Below, piece after piece: positions 1-8,836 of a DNA stretch of 64,000 bases (position 1 is its first letter; each line of letters begins with the position of its first letter). The notes beneath the pieces are model-generated. The model worked only from the letters and a program-made list of their open reading frames with translations, ran no database searches and had not been told where the DNA came from. Origin of the DNA: Mucilaginibacter sp. (GTDB lineage: Bacteria; Bacteroidota; Bacteroidia; Sphingobacteriales; Sphingobacteriaceae); the NCBI GenBank assembly GCA_025352225.1, contig JANXTT010000116.1, forward strand, positions 1 through 64,000, given 5' to 3'. Made by a program: the position numbers and the translations under genes.

Positions 1-39
1 GGAATTTTGTCCAAAGTTGTATGAAGCATATACCAAGCC

Positions 40-63
40 ATAGTGTCCGTTATAGTGTCCGTA
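40..63. repeat. 12-bp tandem direct repeat
   Basis: Two copies of ATAGTGTCCGTT/A lie head to tail (40-51 and 52-63), just beyond the 3' side of the tRNA-Leu gene. Short direct repeats next to tRNA genes can belong to integrase attachment regions, but no integrase is complete in this window, so that reading is only inference. Confidence 0.5.
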
Positions 64-72
64 AAAAAATTA

Positions 73-105
73 AAATTGCTGTAAGTCGTTAATTTACAGC
101 AATTT
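73..105 (-). terminator. Intrinsic terminator after tRNA-Leu
   Basis: A perfect 12-bp inverted repeat (73-84 and 94-105, arm AAATTGCTGTAA) encloses a 9-nt loop. Read on the minus strand it is followed by a T-rich run (63-72). It lies 15 nt past the 3' end of the tRNA-Leu gene on that strand, which suits a rho-independent terminator. Confidence 0.65.
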
Positions 106-119
106 AATCCAAATTTCAG

Positions 120-204
120 TACTCAGAGCGGGAATCGAACCCGCACTCCTTTAACGGGAACAGGATTTTAAGTCCTGCGTGTCTACCAGTTCCACCATCT
201 GAGC
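120..204 (-). tRNA. tRNA-Leu (anticodon UAA)
   Basis: The minus strand folds as a class II tRNA. The acceptor arms are GCTCAGA and TCTGAGT (closing pair G-U), the D arm has GTGG and GGTAGAC, the anticodon stem is CAGGA/TCCTG with a loop carrying TAA, a long variable arm follows, and the T arm is GCGGG-TTCGATT-CCCGC. The discriminator base is A and CCA is not encoded. The variable arm and the TAA anticodon make leucine the only sensible assignment. Confidence 0.93.
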
Positions 205-225
205 AGGGGTCAACCTTTTAAAAAC

Positions 226-255
226 AAATCCCTTCAATTTGTATTGAAGGGATTT
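226..255 (-). terminator. Intrinsic terminator between the two tRNA genes
   Basis: A perfect 13-bp stem (226-238 with 243-255) and a TTGT loop lie two bases past the 3' end of tRNA-Gly. On the minus strand it runs into TTTGTTTTT. It should end the tRNA-Gly transcript, so the two tRNAs are probably separate transcription units. Confidence 0.7.
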
Positions 256-257
256 AG

Positions 258-329
<72 letters not shown>

Positions 330-508
330 ATTTTTTTGAGATACGATGGTTAATATCTCTGATTTATACGCAAATCTATTCCTAACCCGTAATGCACGAA
401 ATCGAGAAAATATGTTGCAGGTTGTTGTAAACGGAGGGCTAATCCAGTAATCATTTTCATATTAACAGGATCGGGCCATCCCATCCCTGATCGGCATCCC
501 CACCCCCC

Positions 509-3500
509 TTAAATATCCTCCGCGTCTGCGGCCAACTTCTTCTCTGCTTCCCGTTCCTTATCCTTACCGATCAGTTTTAATAACGTAGGTAAAACAATTA
601 ACAGCAATGGCAGGGCAAAAAGCAAACCTCCAATAACGGCAATGGCCAACGGCTGGTGCAATTGCGCGCCGGTGCCTAAGCCTAAGGCCAATGGCAGTAG
701 GGCTATAATGGCCCCGGTAGCCGTCATTAATTTGGGGCGCAAACGGGCGGCTATGGCGTGTACAATGCTTTCTTCGGCGGACCATTCTAAACAGCCGGCA
801 TCGTATTGGTGGTAGGTAAAAATGGCGTTTTCGGCTATGATACCGATGATCATAATAATACCGCAGTAACTACCCACGTTTAAGGGCGTATTGGTAACAA
901 ACAGGGCCAAAAAGCACCCGGCCGCACCCAGTACGGCTAAAAATATAATAATGGCCGCCGCCGCAAAGTTGCGGAACAATACCAGTAAAACAATAAATAC
1001 CAATATGCTGGATGTTATTAAAATGGTGAGTAACTCGCTAAATGCTTTTTGCTGTTGGGCATAGTCTCCACCGTACTCAATATGGTAGCCGGATGGTATG
1101 TTTAGTTTCGACAGCTTACTTTGTATGTCTTTTAAAGTGCTGCCCAAATCGCGGTTATCTAAGCGGGCAGCTATAACGCCCATCATTTTCTGGTTCTCGC
1201 GCTCTATCTCCGCCACGCCCGATTCCATGCCGATATCCGCTACCGATGATAGTTGCTTGGCCTGCCCCGTAGGTAAAAATATATTGGTGTTCCTGAATAA
1301 CTGTACCGAAGTTTGCGATGCGTTTGGATAGATCATCCTGATGTTTACCGATTGTTCCTTCTCCACCATTGTACTCACTACATTACCATCCAGTTGTGTT
1401 TGCAGTTGAAACTGGAAGTCGGAGGGGTTCATACCCAACTGTGCCAGTTTAGATACATTAGGCGTTACATTGATCTGAGGGCCGGCAATCACTATCCCGT
1501 TAGATACATCGGCTGTGCCTTTAACCTCTCTTACCAGGCTCGCAGCGTTTCGCGATAGTGTTTCCAGTGTTTTACGATCGTCGCCAAATACTTTTATCTC
1601 AATAGGCTGTGCCGATGTGGTCAAATCGCCAAGCATATCACCAATAACCTGACCAAAATCTACCTTGAGCTGGGGTAAAATATTTTCGATCTTAGCACGG
1701 ATCAAACTTGATACCGAATCGGTTGTGATCTTACGGTCTTTCTTTAACTGGATCAAAAAATCGCCCCGGTTAGGTTCGGTAATAAAAAAGCCCATCTGTG
1801 TACCTAATCTCCTCGAGAACGACGAAACCTCAGGCTGGTGCTTAACAATATCATCTACCTGCTTCAGCATCCTGTCGGTCTCTTCGAGCGTTGTTCCCGG
1901 TGGGCTGGTATAATCCAATACAATACCACCTTCGTCCATTGATGGTAAAAAACCAGATGCCAGCCTGCCAGGCAATATCACCATCAGGGCGATGCAAACA
2001 GCTATAAATACGATACTGATCACGGGTATGCGCAAAAAGAATTTGATCCATCCATCTTTAACAACGGCCTCTTTATGTGCCTTTTTACTTAAAGGTATAA
2101 AGATAAAGAGCATTGGCAGCAATAACCATGTCACAAAAAACGACATCGTTAAAGTAATAATCATGGAGAAAGCTAATACCTTAAAATAGGCTCCCGCCAC
2201 GCCGCTCATCAATATAAACGGGATAAATATAACAATGGTGCTTAACGATGACCCTAGCATAGATGGAAAAAGGTAGCTAATGGCCTTTTTAACAATATGG
2301 TGCATGCCCTCGCTTGGGTGATCCTCGTGACTGCGAAATATTTGCTCCACCACAATAACGGCGTCATCTATCATCAGCCCAATGGCCGCTGCAATAGCGC
2401 CCAGCGTCATGATATTAAAGGTATACCCCGCAAGTAAGATAATGGTAATGGATAGGGCCAGTGTTGTTGGTATCGTAATCAAAATGATTAAACTTGCCCG
2501 CCACGATTTTAAAAACACAATAACAACCAATATGGCCAGTATAAGGCCTATCCATAATACATCCCTTATACTTTTAACGCTTTCATTAACAAAGTCGGCT
2601 TGTTGGTAGTAGGGCCTTAAACGTACGCCAGCCGGTAGTATTTTACTTAATTCTGCTACCTTTTGCATTATATCATGGTCAACATCAATCAAGTTGGCAT
2701 CCGGTTGTTTTACAACGGCTATCAACGGCACATCCAACCCGTTGGCGTTAATGCGGACATACTCTTTCTGCGCGGTTATTTTAATATCGGCAACGTCACT
2801 CAAAACTATCGTGCGGTGCGGGTTATTCATCACCACCAGATTCTTTAACTTCTCCAGGTTATCGAGCGCGTTGTTGGTGAGGGTGAGGTACATGCGCCCA
2901 TGATCGCTGATATAACCGTTAGAGGCCAGAATATTAGCCTGGGTAATGGCGGTAGCAATCTGCTGCGGGCCAATACCTAATGCTGATAATTTTGAAGGTT
3001 GTAAAATTATTTCGTACTCTTTGGTTTTACCCCCAATAACGGCAATATCGGCTATCCCGGGTACGGCTGCTAAATATGGCCTTACCTGAAACTGGGCTAT
3101 CTTTTTCAACTCAATGCCCGATCGGTTACCTTCTAATGAAAAGCCCATTACCGGCAATATAGAAGGGTTCATTTTCTGAACATTAATATGGGTATTTGGC
3201 AACAGGTCGCCCTTTATCTCGTCGGTAAGTGATTGTATTTGCGCCCTGGCTTTGTCAATATCAGCACCCCACTGTAAATAGACATTGAATTCGGTGCTTC
3301 CACGCGATGTTGTACTGCGCACGTAATCCAAACCTTCGGTACGTTTAATTGCGTTCTCTATCGGGATGGTAACGGTGGTCATCATCTTATCCACCGGCTG
3401 TTGGCCAGCATCAGCGATGATTTTGATCTTAGGGAAGGTAATATCAGGAAAGAGCCCGGTTTTAAGCTTGGTATAACTGTATACCCCACCCATAATGATC

Positions 3501-3553
3501 AATATCAACAGGCCTAGCAGCGGTTTTTTATAGTGATGATGAAAGTTTAGCAT
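509..3553 (-). CDS. RND efflux transporter permease (AcrB/CusA superfamily)
   Basis: Inner-membrane proton-driven pump of a tripartite efflux system, 1014 residues, close to the usual RND length of about 1030. The N-terminal membrane segment (about residues 12-30) is followed by a periplasmic porter region, then a TM block with the motif GLMIDDAVIVVEQ near residue 395. The adjacent aspartates are the expected proton-relay residues. A second porter half and a second TM block (from about residue 850) complete the duplicated RND plan. It is the last gene of an operon with a membrane fusion protein (3-nt gap) and a TolC-like channel. Substrate cannot be read from sequence; metal ions, drugs and lipids are all possible. 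Confidence 0.93.
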   Translation of the reverse strand: MLNFHHHYKKPLLGLLILIIMGGVYSYTKLKTGLFPDITFPKIKIIADAGQQPVDKMMTTVTIPIENAIKRTEGLDYVRSTTSRGSTEFNVYLQWGADIDKARAQIQSLTDEIKGDLLPNTHINVQKMNPSILPVMGFSLEGNRSGIELKKIAQFQVRPYLAAVPGIADIAVIGGKTKEYEIILQPSKLSALGIGPQQIATAITQANILASNGYISDHGRMYLTLTNNALDNLEKLKNLVVMNNPHRTIVLSDVADIKITAQKEYVRINANGLDVPLIAVVKQPDANLIDVDHDIMQKVAELSKILPAGVRLRPYYQQADFVNESVKSIRDVLWIGLILAILVVIVFLKSWRASLIILITIPTTLALSITIILLAGYTFNIMTLGAIAAAIGLMIDDAVIVVEQIFRSHEDHPSEGMHHIVKKAISYLFPSMLGSSLSTIVIFIPFILMSGVAGAYFKVLAFSMIITLTMSFFVTWLLLPMLFIFIPLSKKAHKEAVVKDGWIKFFLRIPVISIVFIAVCIALMVILPGRLASGFLPSMDEGGIVLDYTSPPGTTLEETDRMLKQVDDIVKHQPEVSSFSRRLGTQMGFFITEPNRGDFLIQLKKDRKITTDSVSSLIRAKIENILPQLKVDFGQVIGDMLGDLTTSAQPIEIKVFGDDRKTLETLSRNAASLVREVKGTADVSNGIVIAGPQINVTPNVSKLAQLGMNPSDFQFQLQTQLDGNVVSTMVEKEQSVNIRMIYPNASQTSVQLFRNTNIFLPTGQAKQLSSVADIGMESGVAEIERENQKMMGVIAARLDNRDLGSTLKDIQSKLSKLNIPSGYHIEYGGDYAQQQKAFSELLTILITSSILVFIVLLVLFRNFAAAAIIIFLAVLGAAGCFLALFVTNTPLNVGSYCGIIMIIGIIAENAIFTYHQYDAGCLEWSAEESIVHAIAARLRPKLMTATGAIIALLPLALGLGTGAQLHQPLAIAVIGGLLFALPLLLIVLPTLLKLIGKDKEREAEKKLAADAEDI

Positions 3554-3556
3554 ACC

Positions 3557-4483
3557 TTACTTTTTGATCTGTACTTTTGAAGAGTCTGCCAAGCCGTAGG
3601 CACCATCAATAATTATCTTATCATCGGCACTGATCTTATCGCTTTTGATCTCTTGTAACGAATCTGTGGAGATCTTGCCTTCCTGTACGTCAACTTTTAA
3701 CGCCTGGCTGCCTTTGCCAATTTTAAATATCCAAAAATGTTCCTGTATCTCGTCGGTCTGTACCGCCTTAACAGGCACGGCCAAGCCTGACTCTGAGTTT
3801 GACAAAGGTACCATCACTTTCAAATTAGCACCTTCGGGTAAATTAGATCCACCCATAGGCACAATGAAGGATTGTGTTTGTACAGCAGGGTCTGCAGTTG
3901 GTAAACCTCTCTGTAAGTGCGTGCTTAACTGCTTTCCGTCGGGCATTATAACTGTGCATGATGTGCCTGCATGCACCCTGTTCAGATAGTCAACAGGTAC
4001 ATTAACCAGTAGTACCAAGGATGATTGTTCTACCAGGTTGGCCAGTACATCGCCTTCGCTCACGTAATCACCATTTTGATAAGTAACCGAAGTAATTATA
4101 CCCGACGAACCCGCGCGTACCGGTATGGGCGCGCGAAATTTTTCAAGCAAACCTGTTTGGTCAATATTTTTGAGTGCCTGCTGTTCTTTGCTGGTGATGG
4201 TACAGAATGTCTCGCCCGCCTTTACAACATCACCGGTTTTCCATCCGCGGTGGTGTATATACCCGGTAATACCCGCCCTCAATACAGCCTTTTGCTGATA
4301 CTGGGTGGTGGCATTAAAGGTTATACTATTACTAAAAACATGCGCTACCGGGTTGCCCACAGTAACTATAGGCGTACTTTTTTTTTCTACCTCGCCTGCT
4401 GCGTCTTTAGCCCCGCCAGAGCAGGCCGCTTGTAATAACACCACGGCACCTAAACCGCAAATAAGCTGTAATTTTTTATACAT
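3557..4483 (-). CDS. RND efflux periplasmic adaptor (membrane fusion protein)
   Basis: Periplasmic adaptor linking the RND pump to the outer-membrane channel, 308 residues. The N terminus is a lipoprotein signal ending LLQAACSGG, so it is probably lipid-anchored. A biotinyl-lipoyl-like segment (about 75-145, with AGITGYIHHRGWKTGDVVKAG) is split by a very short hairpin region, followed by a beta-barrel domain (LVNVPVDYLNRVHAG) and a membrane-proximal domain. The short helical hairpin makes it smaller than typical AcrA proteins (about 380-400 residues). It sits between the TolC-like gene (2-nt gap) and the pump gene (3-nt gap), so the three are almost certainly cotranscribed. Confidence 0.9.
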   Translation of the reverse strand: MYKKLQLICGLGAVVLLQAACSGGAKDAAGEVEKKSTPIVTVGNPVAHVFSNSITFNATTQYQQKAVLRAGITGYIHHRGWKTGDVVKAGETFCTITSKEQQALKNIDQTGLLEKFRAPIPVRAGSSGIITSVTYQNGDYVSEGDVLANLVEQSSLVLLVNVPVDYLNRVHAGTSCTVIMPDGKQLSTHLQRGLPTADPAVQTQSFIVPMGGSNLPEGANLKVMVPLSNSESGLAVPVKAVQTDEIQEHFWIFKIGKGSQALKVDVQEGKISTDSLQEIKSDKISADDKIIIDGAYGLADSSKVQIKK

Positions 4484-4485
4484 TT

Positions 4486-5775
4486 TTACCAGTTATAATA
4501 ATTGTATTGATTGCTAAGCAATAATAATTGAACCTTAGCCGCCGTTAAACTCTGTTTTGCCGCAACATAATCTTGTATCGATTTAATGTATTCAATTATA
4601 GATAGTTGGCCGTTTTGTAATTTCTCCTTATCCAAACGCAATAACAGATCCTGCTTTTGTATTAATTGATTTATAAAGTTGATATTCTGGTTAAATAAAT
4701 TGATCTGTTGTTGCAAACTTTGTAAATAATTTTTTTGCTGTATCGTAAAATTATCGCGGGCGTAGGTTATGCTTTGTTGGGCTATTTTACTTTGGCCATC
4801 ATTTATTTTACGTTGCCTGCCATCATATATAGGTACATTTAAATGTAGGGTTGCTTCTAAACCTACGTTATGGGGAATATTGGTAAAATCGGATGCCAGC
4901 ATACCTCCATTGGCCGCAAAAGCTAAAGTGGGCCTGTATTTGGTGTTAAATACATTTTGTTGTATAACCAGATTGAGGCTATCTAACCTAAATTTCTCTT
5001 TAAAATAAAAGGCCTGCGGGTTTGTATTTAACCTGATCTGAGGTTCTTCCACCCTTACCATCCCGGTATCAGTCACTACCGCGGCATTCTTTAGCGCGTT
5101 ATAGGCATTAACTTCAATTATTTTATCCTGGCTCATTTCGCTTTCGCGGGTATTTTGTTCAATTTCAAGTAATAAATAATCACTTTGCTGTAGCAATCCC
5201 CGTTTAACCAATGCCTCAACAGTTGCTTTGCGCTCTTTAATTTGTTTAATAATAAGTTCCAGGTAACCTTCCTGCTGTTGTGCCTGGTAAACCTGAATAT
5301 ACAGGTCGGTTATATTTTTGCGAAGGTCATGCTCCAGTTGCCCTTTGCTATTAGCATTTATAGCTGCCTGGTTAGCATTTTGTGCTTGCAGGGTATTAAT
5401 AGTCCGTTTATTTAACAAGGGTATAGCCACATTGAGTTGGGTGGCATACGTACCTCCGTTTGTTAAGCCAATATCATACCCATAAGCATCAGACGAAGGG
5501 TTTTTGGTGATGCTTATTACCTTGCCATCACTGCCAAAATAGGGGACAAACAAATAGTCGGATGTGAAATTTACTTGCGGAGCCTTGTTTTGCGCATTAA
5601 TTAGCTGCGCTTGCAAACCATAAAATTGTTGCTGATTTACATTTTGCTTAATTCCGGGGTCGTTTTTAAGCGCGTTATTAATAAAATAATCCAGATTAAC
5701 CTGCTGGCCATAAACAGGCTGGCATAAGTATAAAATGCTTAAGGAAATGGTAAGCAATAAGGCAGATCTCATCAA
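4486..5775 (-). CDS. TolC-family outer-membrane efflux protein
   Basis: Outer-membrane channel of the tripartite efflux system, 429 residues with a signal peptide ending near CQPVYGQQ. The body shows the two long coiled-coil halves of the TolC/OEP family, rich in Gln, Asn and Ala (for example LRKNITDLYIQVYQAQQQ and the C-terminal IEYIKSIQDYVAAKQSLTAAK). It is the first gene of the minus-strand efflux operon. A perfect TAnnTTTG element sits about 65 nt upstream. Confidence 0.9.
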   Translation of the reverse strand: MMRSALLLTISLSILYLCQPVYGQQVNLDYFINNALKNDPGIKQNVNQQQFYGLQAQLINAQNKAPQVNFTSDYLFVPYFGSDGKVISITKNPSSDAYGYDIGLTNGGTYATQLNVAIPLLNKRTINTLQAQNANQAAINANSKGQLEHDLRKNITDLYIQVYQAQQQEGYLELIIKQIKERKATVEALVKRGLLQQSDYLLLEIEQNTRESEMSQDKIIEVNAYNALKNAAVVTDTGMVRVEEPQIRLNTNPQAFYFKEKFRLDSLNLVIQQNVFNTKYRPTLAFAANGGMLASDFTNIPHNVGLEATLHLNVPIYDGRQRKINDGQSKIAQQSITYARDNFTIQQKNYLQSLQQQINLFNQNINFINQLIQKQDLLLRLDKEKLQNGQLSIIEYIKSIQDYVAAKQSLTAAKVQLLLLSNQYNYYNW

Positions 5776-5838
5776 AAAAAGTATAAATTTTATGTTGCTA
5801 AAATATGGTTTAAATCTGTAGAAAATCTGTCAGGTACG

Positions 5839-5846
5839 CAAATGTA
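5839..5846 (-). promoter_or_regulatory. Bacteroidota -7 promoter element of the efflux operon
   Basis: Minus-strand TACATTTG followed by C matches the Bacteroidota sigma-A -7 consensus TAnnTTTG exactly, about 64 nt before the ATG of the TolC-like gene. I see no clear TTG -33 box at the expected spacing. Confidence 0.5.
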
Positions 5847-6008
5847 ATATTTGTTTTACCTGTTACTTAATTTATTACATAGCTAGGGATTGATTTGTTT
5901 CATTAAATAATTGTTAAATTATATCCTTTCAATTAAACTTCGGCTAAAAATTATAGTCAAATGCCTAAATTTACCAAAATTTATAACCCTGAACATCGCC
6001 TCGATTAT

Positions 6009-7070
6009 ATGACTATAGAAAATTTATACCAGGAAGCAATAACGCTGCTTCAGCAATTGATATCCACGCCTTCTTTTAGCCGCGAAGAAACTGAAACAGG
6101 TAATATAGTTGAGGGTTTTTTAAATCAACACGGGGTTAAAACACACCGTAAAATGAATAACATTTGGGCTTACAATAAATTTTATGACCCTATCAAACCT
6201 ACCATATTATTAAATTCACATCACGATACGGTGAAGCCAAACTCCGGTTACACGCGTGATCCATATGATGCCGAAATAGCAGATGGCATACTTTACGGCC
6301 TTGGAAGTAATGATGCAGGTGGGAGCCTTGTTTCATTGATTTCCACATTCTTGTATTTTCACGAACGGGATAATTTAAAATATAATATTTGTCTGGCCAC
6401 TACCGCCGAAGAAGAAATTTCGGGTAGCAATGGATTGGAATTGATCATACCAGAACTGGGCCCTCTAAACTTTGGCATAGTAGGCGAACCAACCCAAATG
6501 CAACTCGCCATCGCCGAACGTGGTTTAATGGTATTAGATTGTACAGCGCACGGGCGCTCGGGCCATGCCGCCCGCGAAGAAGGTGATAATGCCATTTATA
6601 AAGCATTAAAAGATATTGAATGGTTCCGTACGTACAGGTTCCCTAAAGAATCGGAGTTGTTTGGGCCCATTAAAATGTCGGTCACTATTATTAACGCTGG
6701 CACGCAGCATAACGTGGTACCGGCCACTTGCACATTTACGGTTGATGTGCGTGTTACCGATGCTTATCGTAATGAAGAAGTACTGGAAATGATCAAACAA
6801 CATGTATCATCCGAAGTTGTGGCCCGTTCCATCAGGCTTAAGCCATCATCTATAGATAGAAACCATCCTATTGTACAGTCGGGCATTGCATTGGGCAGAA
6901 CTACTTACGGCTCCCCAACAACCTCCGATCAATCGCTGCTTGATATACCATCTGTTAAAGTTGGCCCCGGTGATTCTGCACGCTCGCATACGGCCGATGA
7001 GTATATCTATGTGGATGAGATAAAACAAGGTATTGAACTTTATATCAAAATGTTAGAGGCGATCAACTGA
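6009..7070 (+). CDS. M20 family metallo-hydrolase (ArgE/DapE-like deacylase)
   Basis: Zinc-dependent amidohydrolase of the M20 family, probably an N-acyl amino-acid deacylase of the acetylornithine deacetylase type. Family signatures are present: the metal-binding SHHDTVKP, the second aspartate in GSNDAGGSL, the catalytic glutamates in TTAEEEISGSNG, and GEPTQ followed by the dimerisation domain (AERGLMVLDCTAHGRSGHA). The C-terminal metal histidine lies in SARSHTADEYI. The frame is open from 5961, but the first 16 residues carry no family match and the homologous start fits ATG 6009. It stands alone, divergent from the efflux operon. ArgE is favoured over DapE without strong proof. Confidence 0.85.
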   Translation: MTIENLYQEAITLLQQLISTPSFSREETETGNIVEGFLNQHGVKTHRKMNNIWAYNKFYDPIKPTILLNSHHDTVKPNSGYTRDPYDAEIADGILYGLGSNDAGGSLVSLISTFLYFHERDNLKYNICLATTAEEEISGSNGLELIIPELGPLNFGIVGEPTQMQLAIAERGLMVLDCTAHGRSGHAAREEGDNAIYKALKDIEWFRTYRFPKESELFGPIKMSVTIINAGTQHNVVPATCTFTVDVRVTDAYRNEEVLEMIKQHVSSEVVARSIRLKPSSIDRNHPIVQSGIALGRTTYGSPTTSDQSLLDIPSVKVGPGDSARSHTADEYIYVDEIKQGIELYIKMLEAIN

Positions 7071-7082
7071 TTTTTGATAATA

Positions 7083-7736
7083 CTACCTGTCGTCGGTGTC
7101 ACGGATGAAGTATAAATATGGCGTATGGCCTTTTATAGATTTTATTTTACCTATATTATATTGCCCGTCAAACCTATCAAAGTAGGCTATCTCTGTATTA
7201 CCTATCGATCGTAACTTCCCGATGTTATCGCTACCACCAAACCTGTCGTAATAACTAATTTTATTATCCCCAATCGAGCTCAGTTTTCCTATATTATCGG
7301 GGCCATCCCAACTGTTGTTGTAAGTAAACGTAATATTACCGACCGCCTTTATACGACCGATATTATCATGGCCATCAAACTGGTCATAATAGGTTATCTT
7401 TATATCACCTATTAATTTTAGCTTTCCCCTATTGTTCACACCGTCAAAGTTATCGTAATAATCGAGCATCACACCCCCAAGCGACTTTAATTTGCCCTCT
7501 TTAAAATCACCATCAAAATGCGAATAATACTCATATTCGTCGGCTTCAAAAAAATTGAGTGCCATATTACCGCTTTGATCCACACATAAGTCTATATTAT
7601 CAGCCACCAGTTCAACAGATCTTATTTCCGCATTGCAGTCGGTTACTTGCATATTTATTTTTGATATGCTTTGCGCACGGCTCATTAAGCTTAAACTCAA
7701 TAATAGCAAGGTTGGGATAATGCGTATAAGTTTCAT
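7083..7736 (-). CDS. Secreted protein with six 23-residue YYDxFDG-type repeats
   Basis: I do not recognise a named family. From ATG 7736 the protein has a clear signal peptide (MKLIRIIPTLLLLSLSLMSRAQ). A short non-repeat stretch follows, then about six consecutive 23-residue repeats of the form YYDxFDGxxNIGKLKSIGxxxIx. The Asp/Gly-rich turn followed by NIGKL suggests a beta-solenoid or propeller-like stack, perhaps calcium-binding. The frame is open to 7784, but the start at 7736 gives a normal signal peptide. It is convergent with the M20 gene and upstream of no obvious partner. Function is unknown; cell-surface or periplasmic location is inferred from the signal peptide. Confidence 0.8.
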   Translation of the reverse strand: MKLIRIIPTLLLLSLSLMSRAQSISKINMQVTDCNAEIRSVELVADNIDLCVDQSGNMALNFFEADEYEYYSHFDGDFKEGKLKSLGGVMLDYYDNFDGVNNRGKLKLIGDIKITYYDQFDGHDNIGRIKAVGNITFTYNNSWDGPDNIGKLSSIGDNKISYYDRFGGSDNIGKLRSIGNTEIAYFDRFDGQYNIGKIKSIKGHTPYLYFIRDTDDR

Positions 7737-7862
7737 AATATGATAGGTTGAATGATAGTGTAGCGCCTTTTTTATGCTACCCATAACCTTTTGATTGATA
7801 AAATTACAGATAGTTTAATAGCTATCAATAATATTTTTACCTGACGATAAAAAAGGAATAAT

Positions 7863-8714
7863 TTATTTAAAACTTCCTCTAATGCTATTACTCACGGTAT
7901 GCGCCGACCAGTAACCACTTGTAATGATACGACGGATAGTAAACAATGGGTCTTGTTGATCGCGTTTATCGGCTAACTGAAAGGCTGCTTTAAAACCATG
8001 CTTTTTTATTTCGGGAATTGCGGCCTTGTTCCATAAGCCAAAAGGGTAGGCAAAGTAGTCTATTTTTTTGCCGGTTATTTCTTGCAGTTTTTTGGTAGGC
8101 TTGTCAATTTGCTCTACCCAGTCGTCAATTGGTTTCTTTTTACCAGGTACCACGTGAATGTGGGTGTATTTTGTAACCATATGATGATCCCAGGTATGGC
8201 TGCCAATAATGTTGCCCTCGTCTGATAATTTTTTAACCTGCTCTTTGCTCATATAATGCGGACGGCCCAGTGATACCGTCATTACAAAGTAAACAGCCTT
8301 GTATCCGTGCTTTTTTAATTCCGGATAAGCAATAGTAAACTGGTCAAGGTCGGTATCATCAAAAGTGAGCATTATGGGTTTGCTTGGCAAGGCAGTACCT
8401 TTAGTTAAGTAAGCATATAACTGATCGGGTAAAATAGTATGGTAGCCGCTATCGGCAAGCATTTTTATATGCGATTTGAATGTAGCAATGGGGCAAATGT
8501 AATCTTTAGCGTTTTTAGAATCTTTCGCTGTCCAGTCGCGTATCTGATGATAACATAAAATAGGTACTTGTTTACGTGCTATAATTGCAGCGGCATCTTG
8601 CGGGCTATTAATAGTATTACCTCGTTTTAACGGTATTTTTGGTACTGAAAATGAGGCAGTTGCTGCTGTTAATATAAACGATAAGGAAAGCGGAATTAAC
8701 TTGGTTATTTTCAC
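7863..8714 (-). CDS. Polysaccharide deacetylase (NodB/CE4 family)
   Basis: Secreted or membrane-tethered carbohydrate esterase that would remove acetyl groups from polysaccharide or peptidoglycan. NodB motifs are present in order: PILCYHQI, the metal/catalytic MLTFDDTD, SHTWDHH with the HxxxH zinc pair, and the later YFAYPFGLWN. The frame is open to 8807 with an ATG, but a GTG at 8714 places the hydrophobic signal segment (KLIPLSLSFILTAATA) at the N terminus, so I chose it. Length of about 283 residues suits a single NodB domain with a signal. It is divergent from the GH28 gene. Confidence 0.88.
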   Translation of the reverse strand: MKITKLIPLSLSFILTAATASFSVPKIPLKRGNTINSPQDAAAIIARKQVPILCYHQIRDWTAKDSKNAKDYICPIATFKSHIKMLADSGYHTILPDQLYAYLTKGTALPSKPIMLTFDDTDLDQFTIAYPELKKHGYKAVYFVMTVSLGRPHYMSKEQVKKLSDEGNIIGSHTWDHHMVTKYTHIHVVPGKKKPIDDWVEQIDKPTKKLQEITGKKIDYFAYPFGLWNKAAIPEIKKHGFKAAFQLADKRDQQDPLFTIRRIITSGYWSAHTVSNSIRGSFK

Positions 8715-8836
8715 AAATTGTAATTTAAATGTTACCGGGTAATTTATTTGCCAAATTAACGGAACATTGTGATATGATGGATAAATTAATTGCAGATTTT
8801 TAGGCACATTAGCAAATAATTATCCACAAACCATTT

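Noticed and set aside
2..43. Short open frame at the left edge as a separate gene
   Set aside because: Only 13 codons are visible with no upstream context and two other frames are also open or nearly so; kept as an observation, not as a coding feature.
7083..7736. CRISPR-like array because of the regular 69-base period
   Set aside because: The period is a multiple of three inside an open frame, and the repeats are protein-level and diverged at DNA level, with no constant direct repeat.
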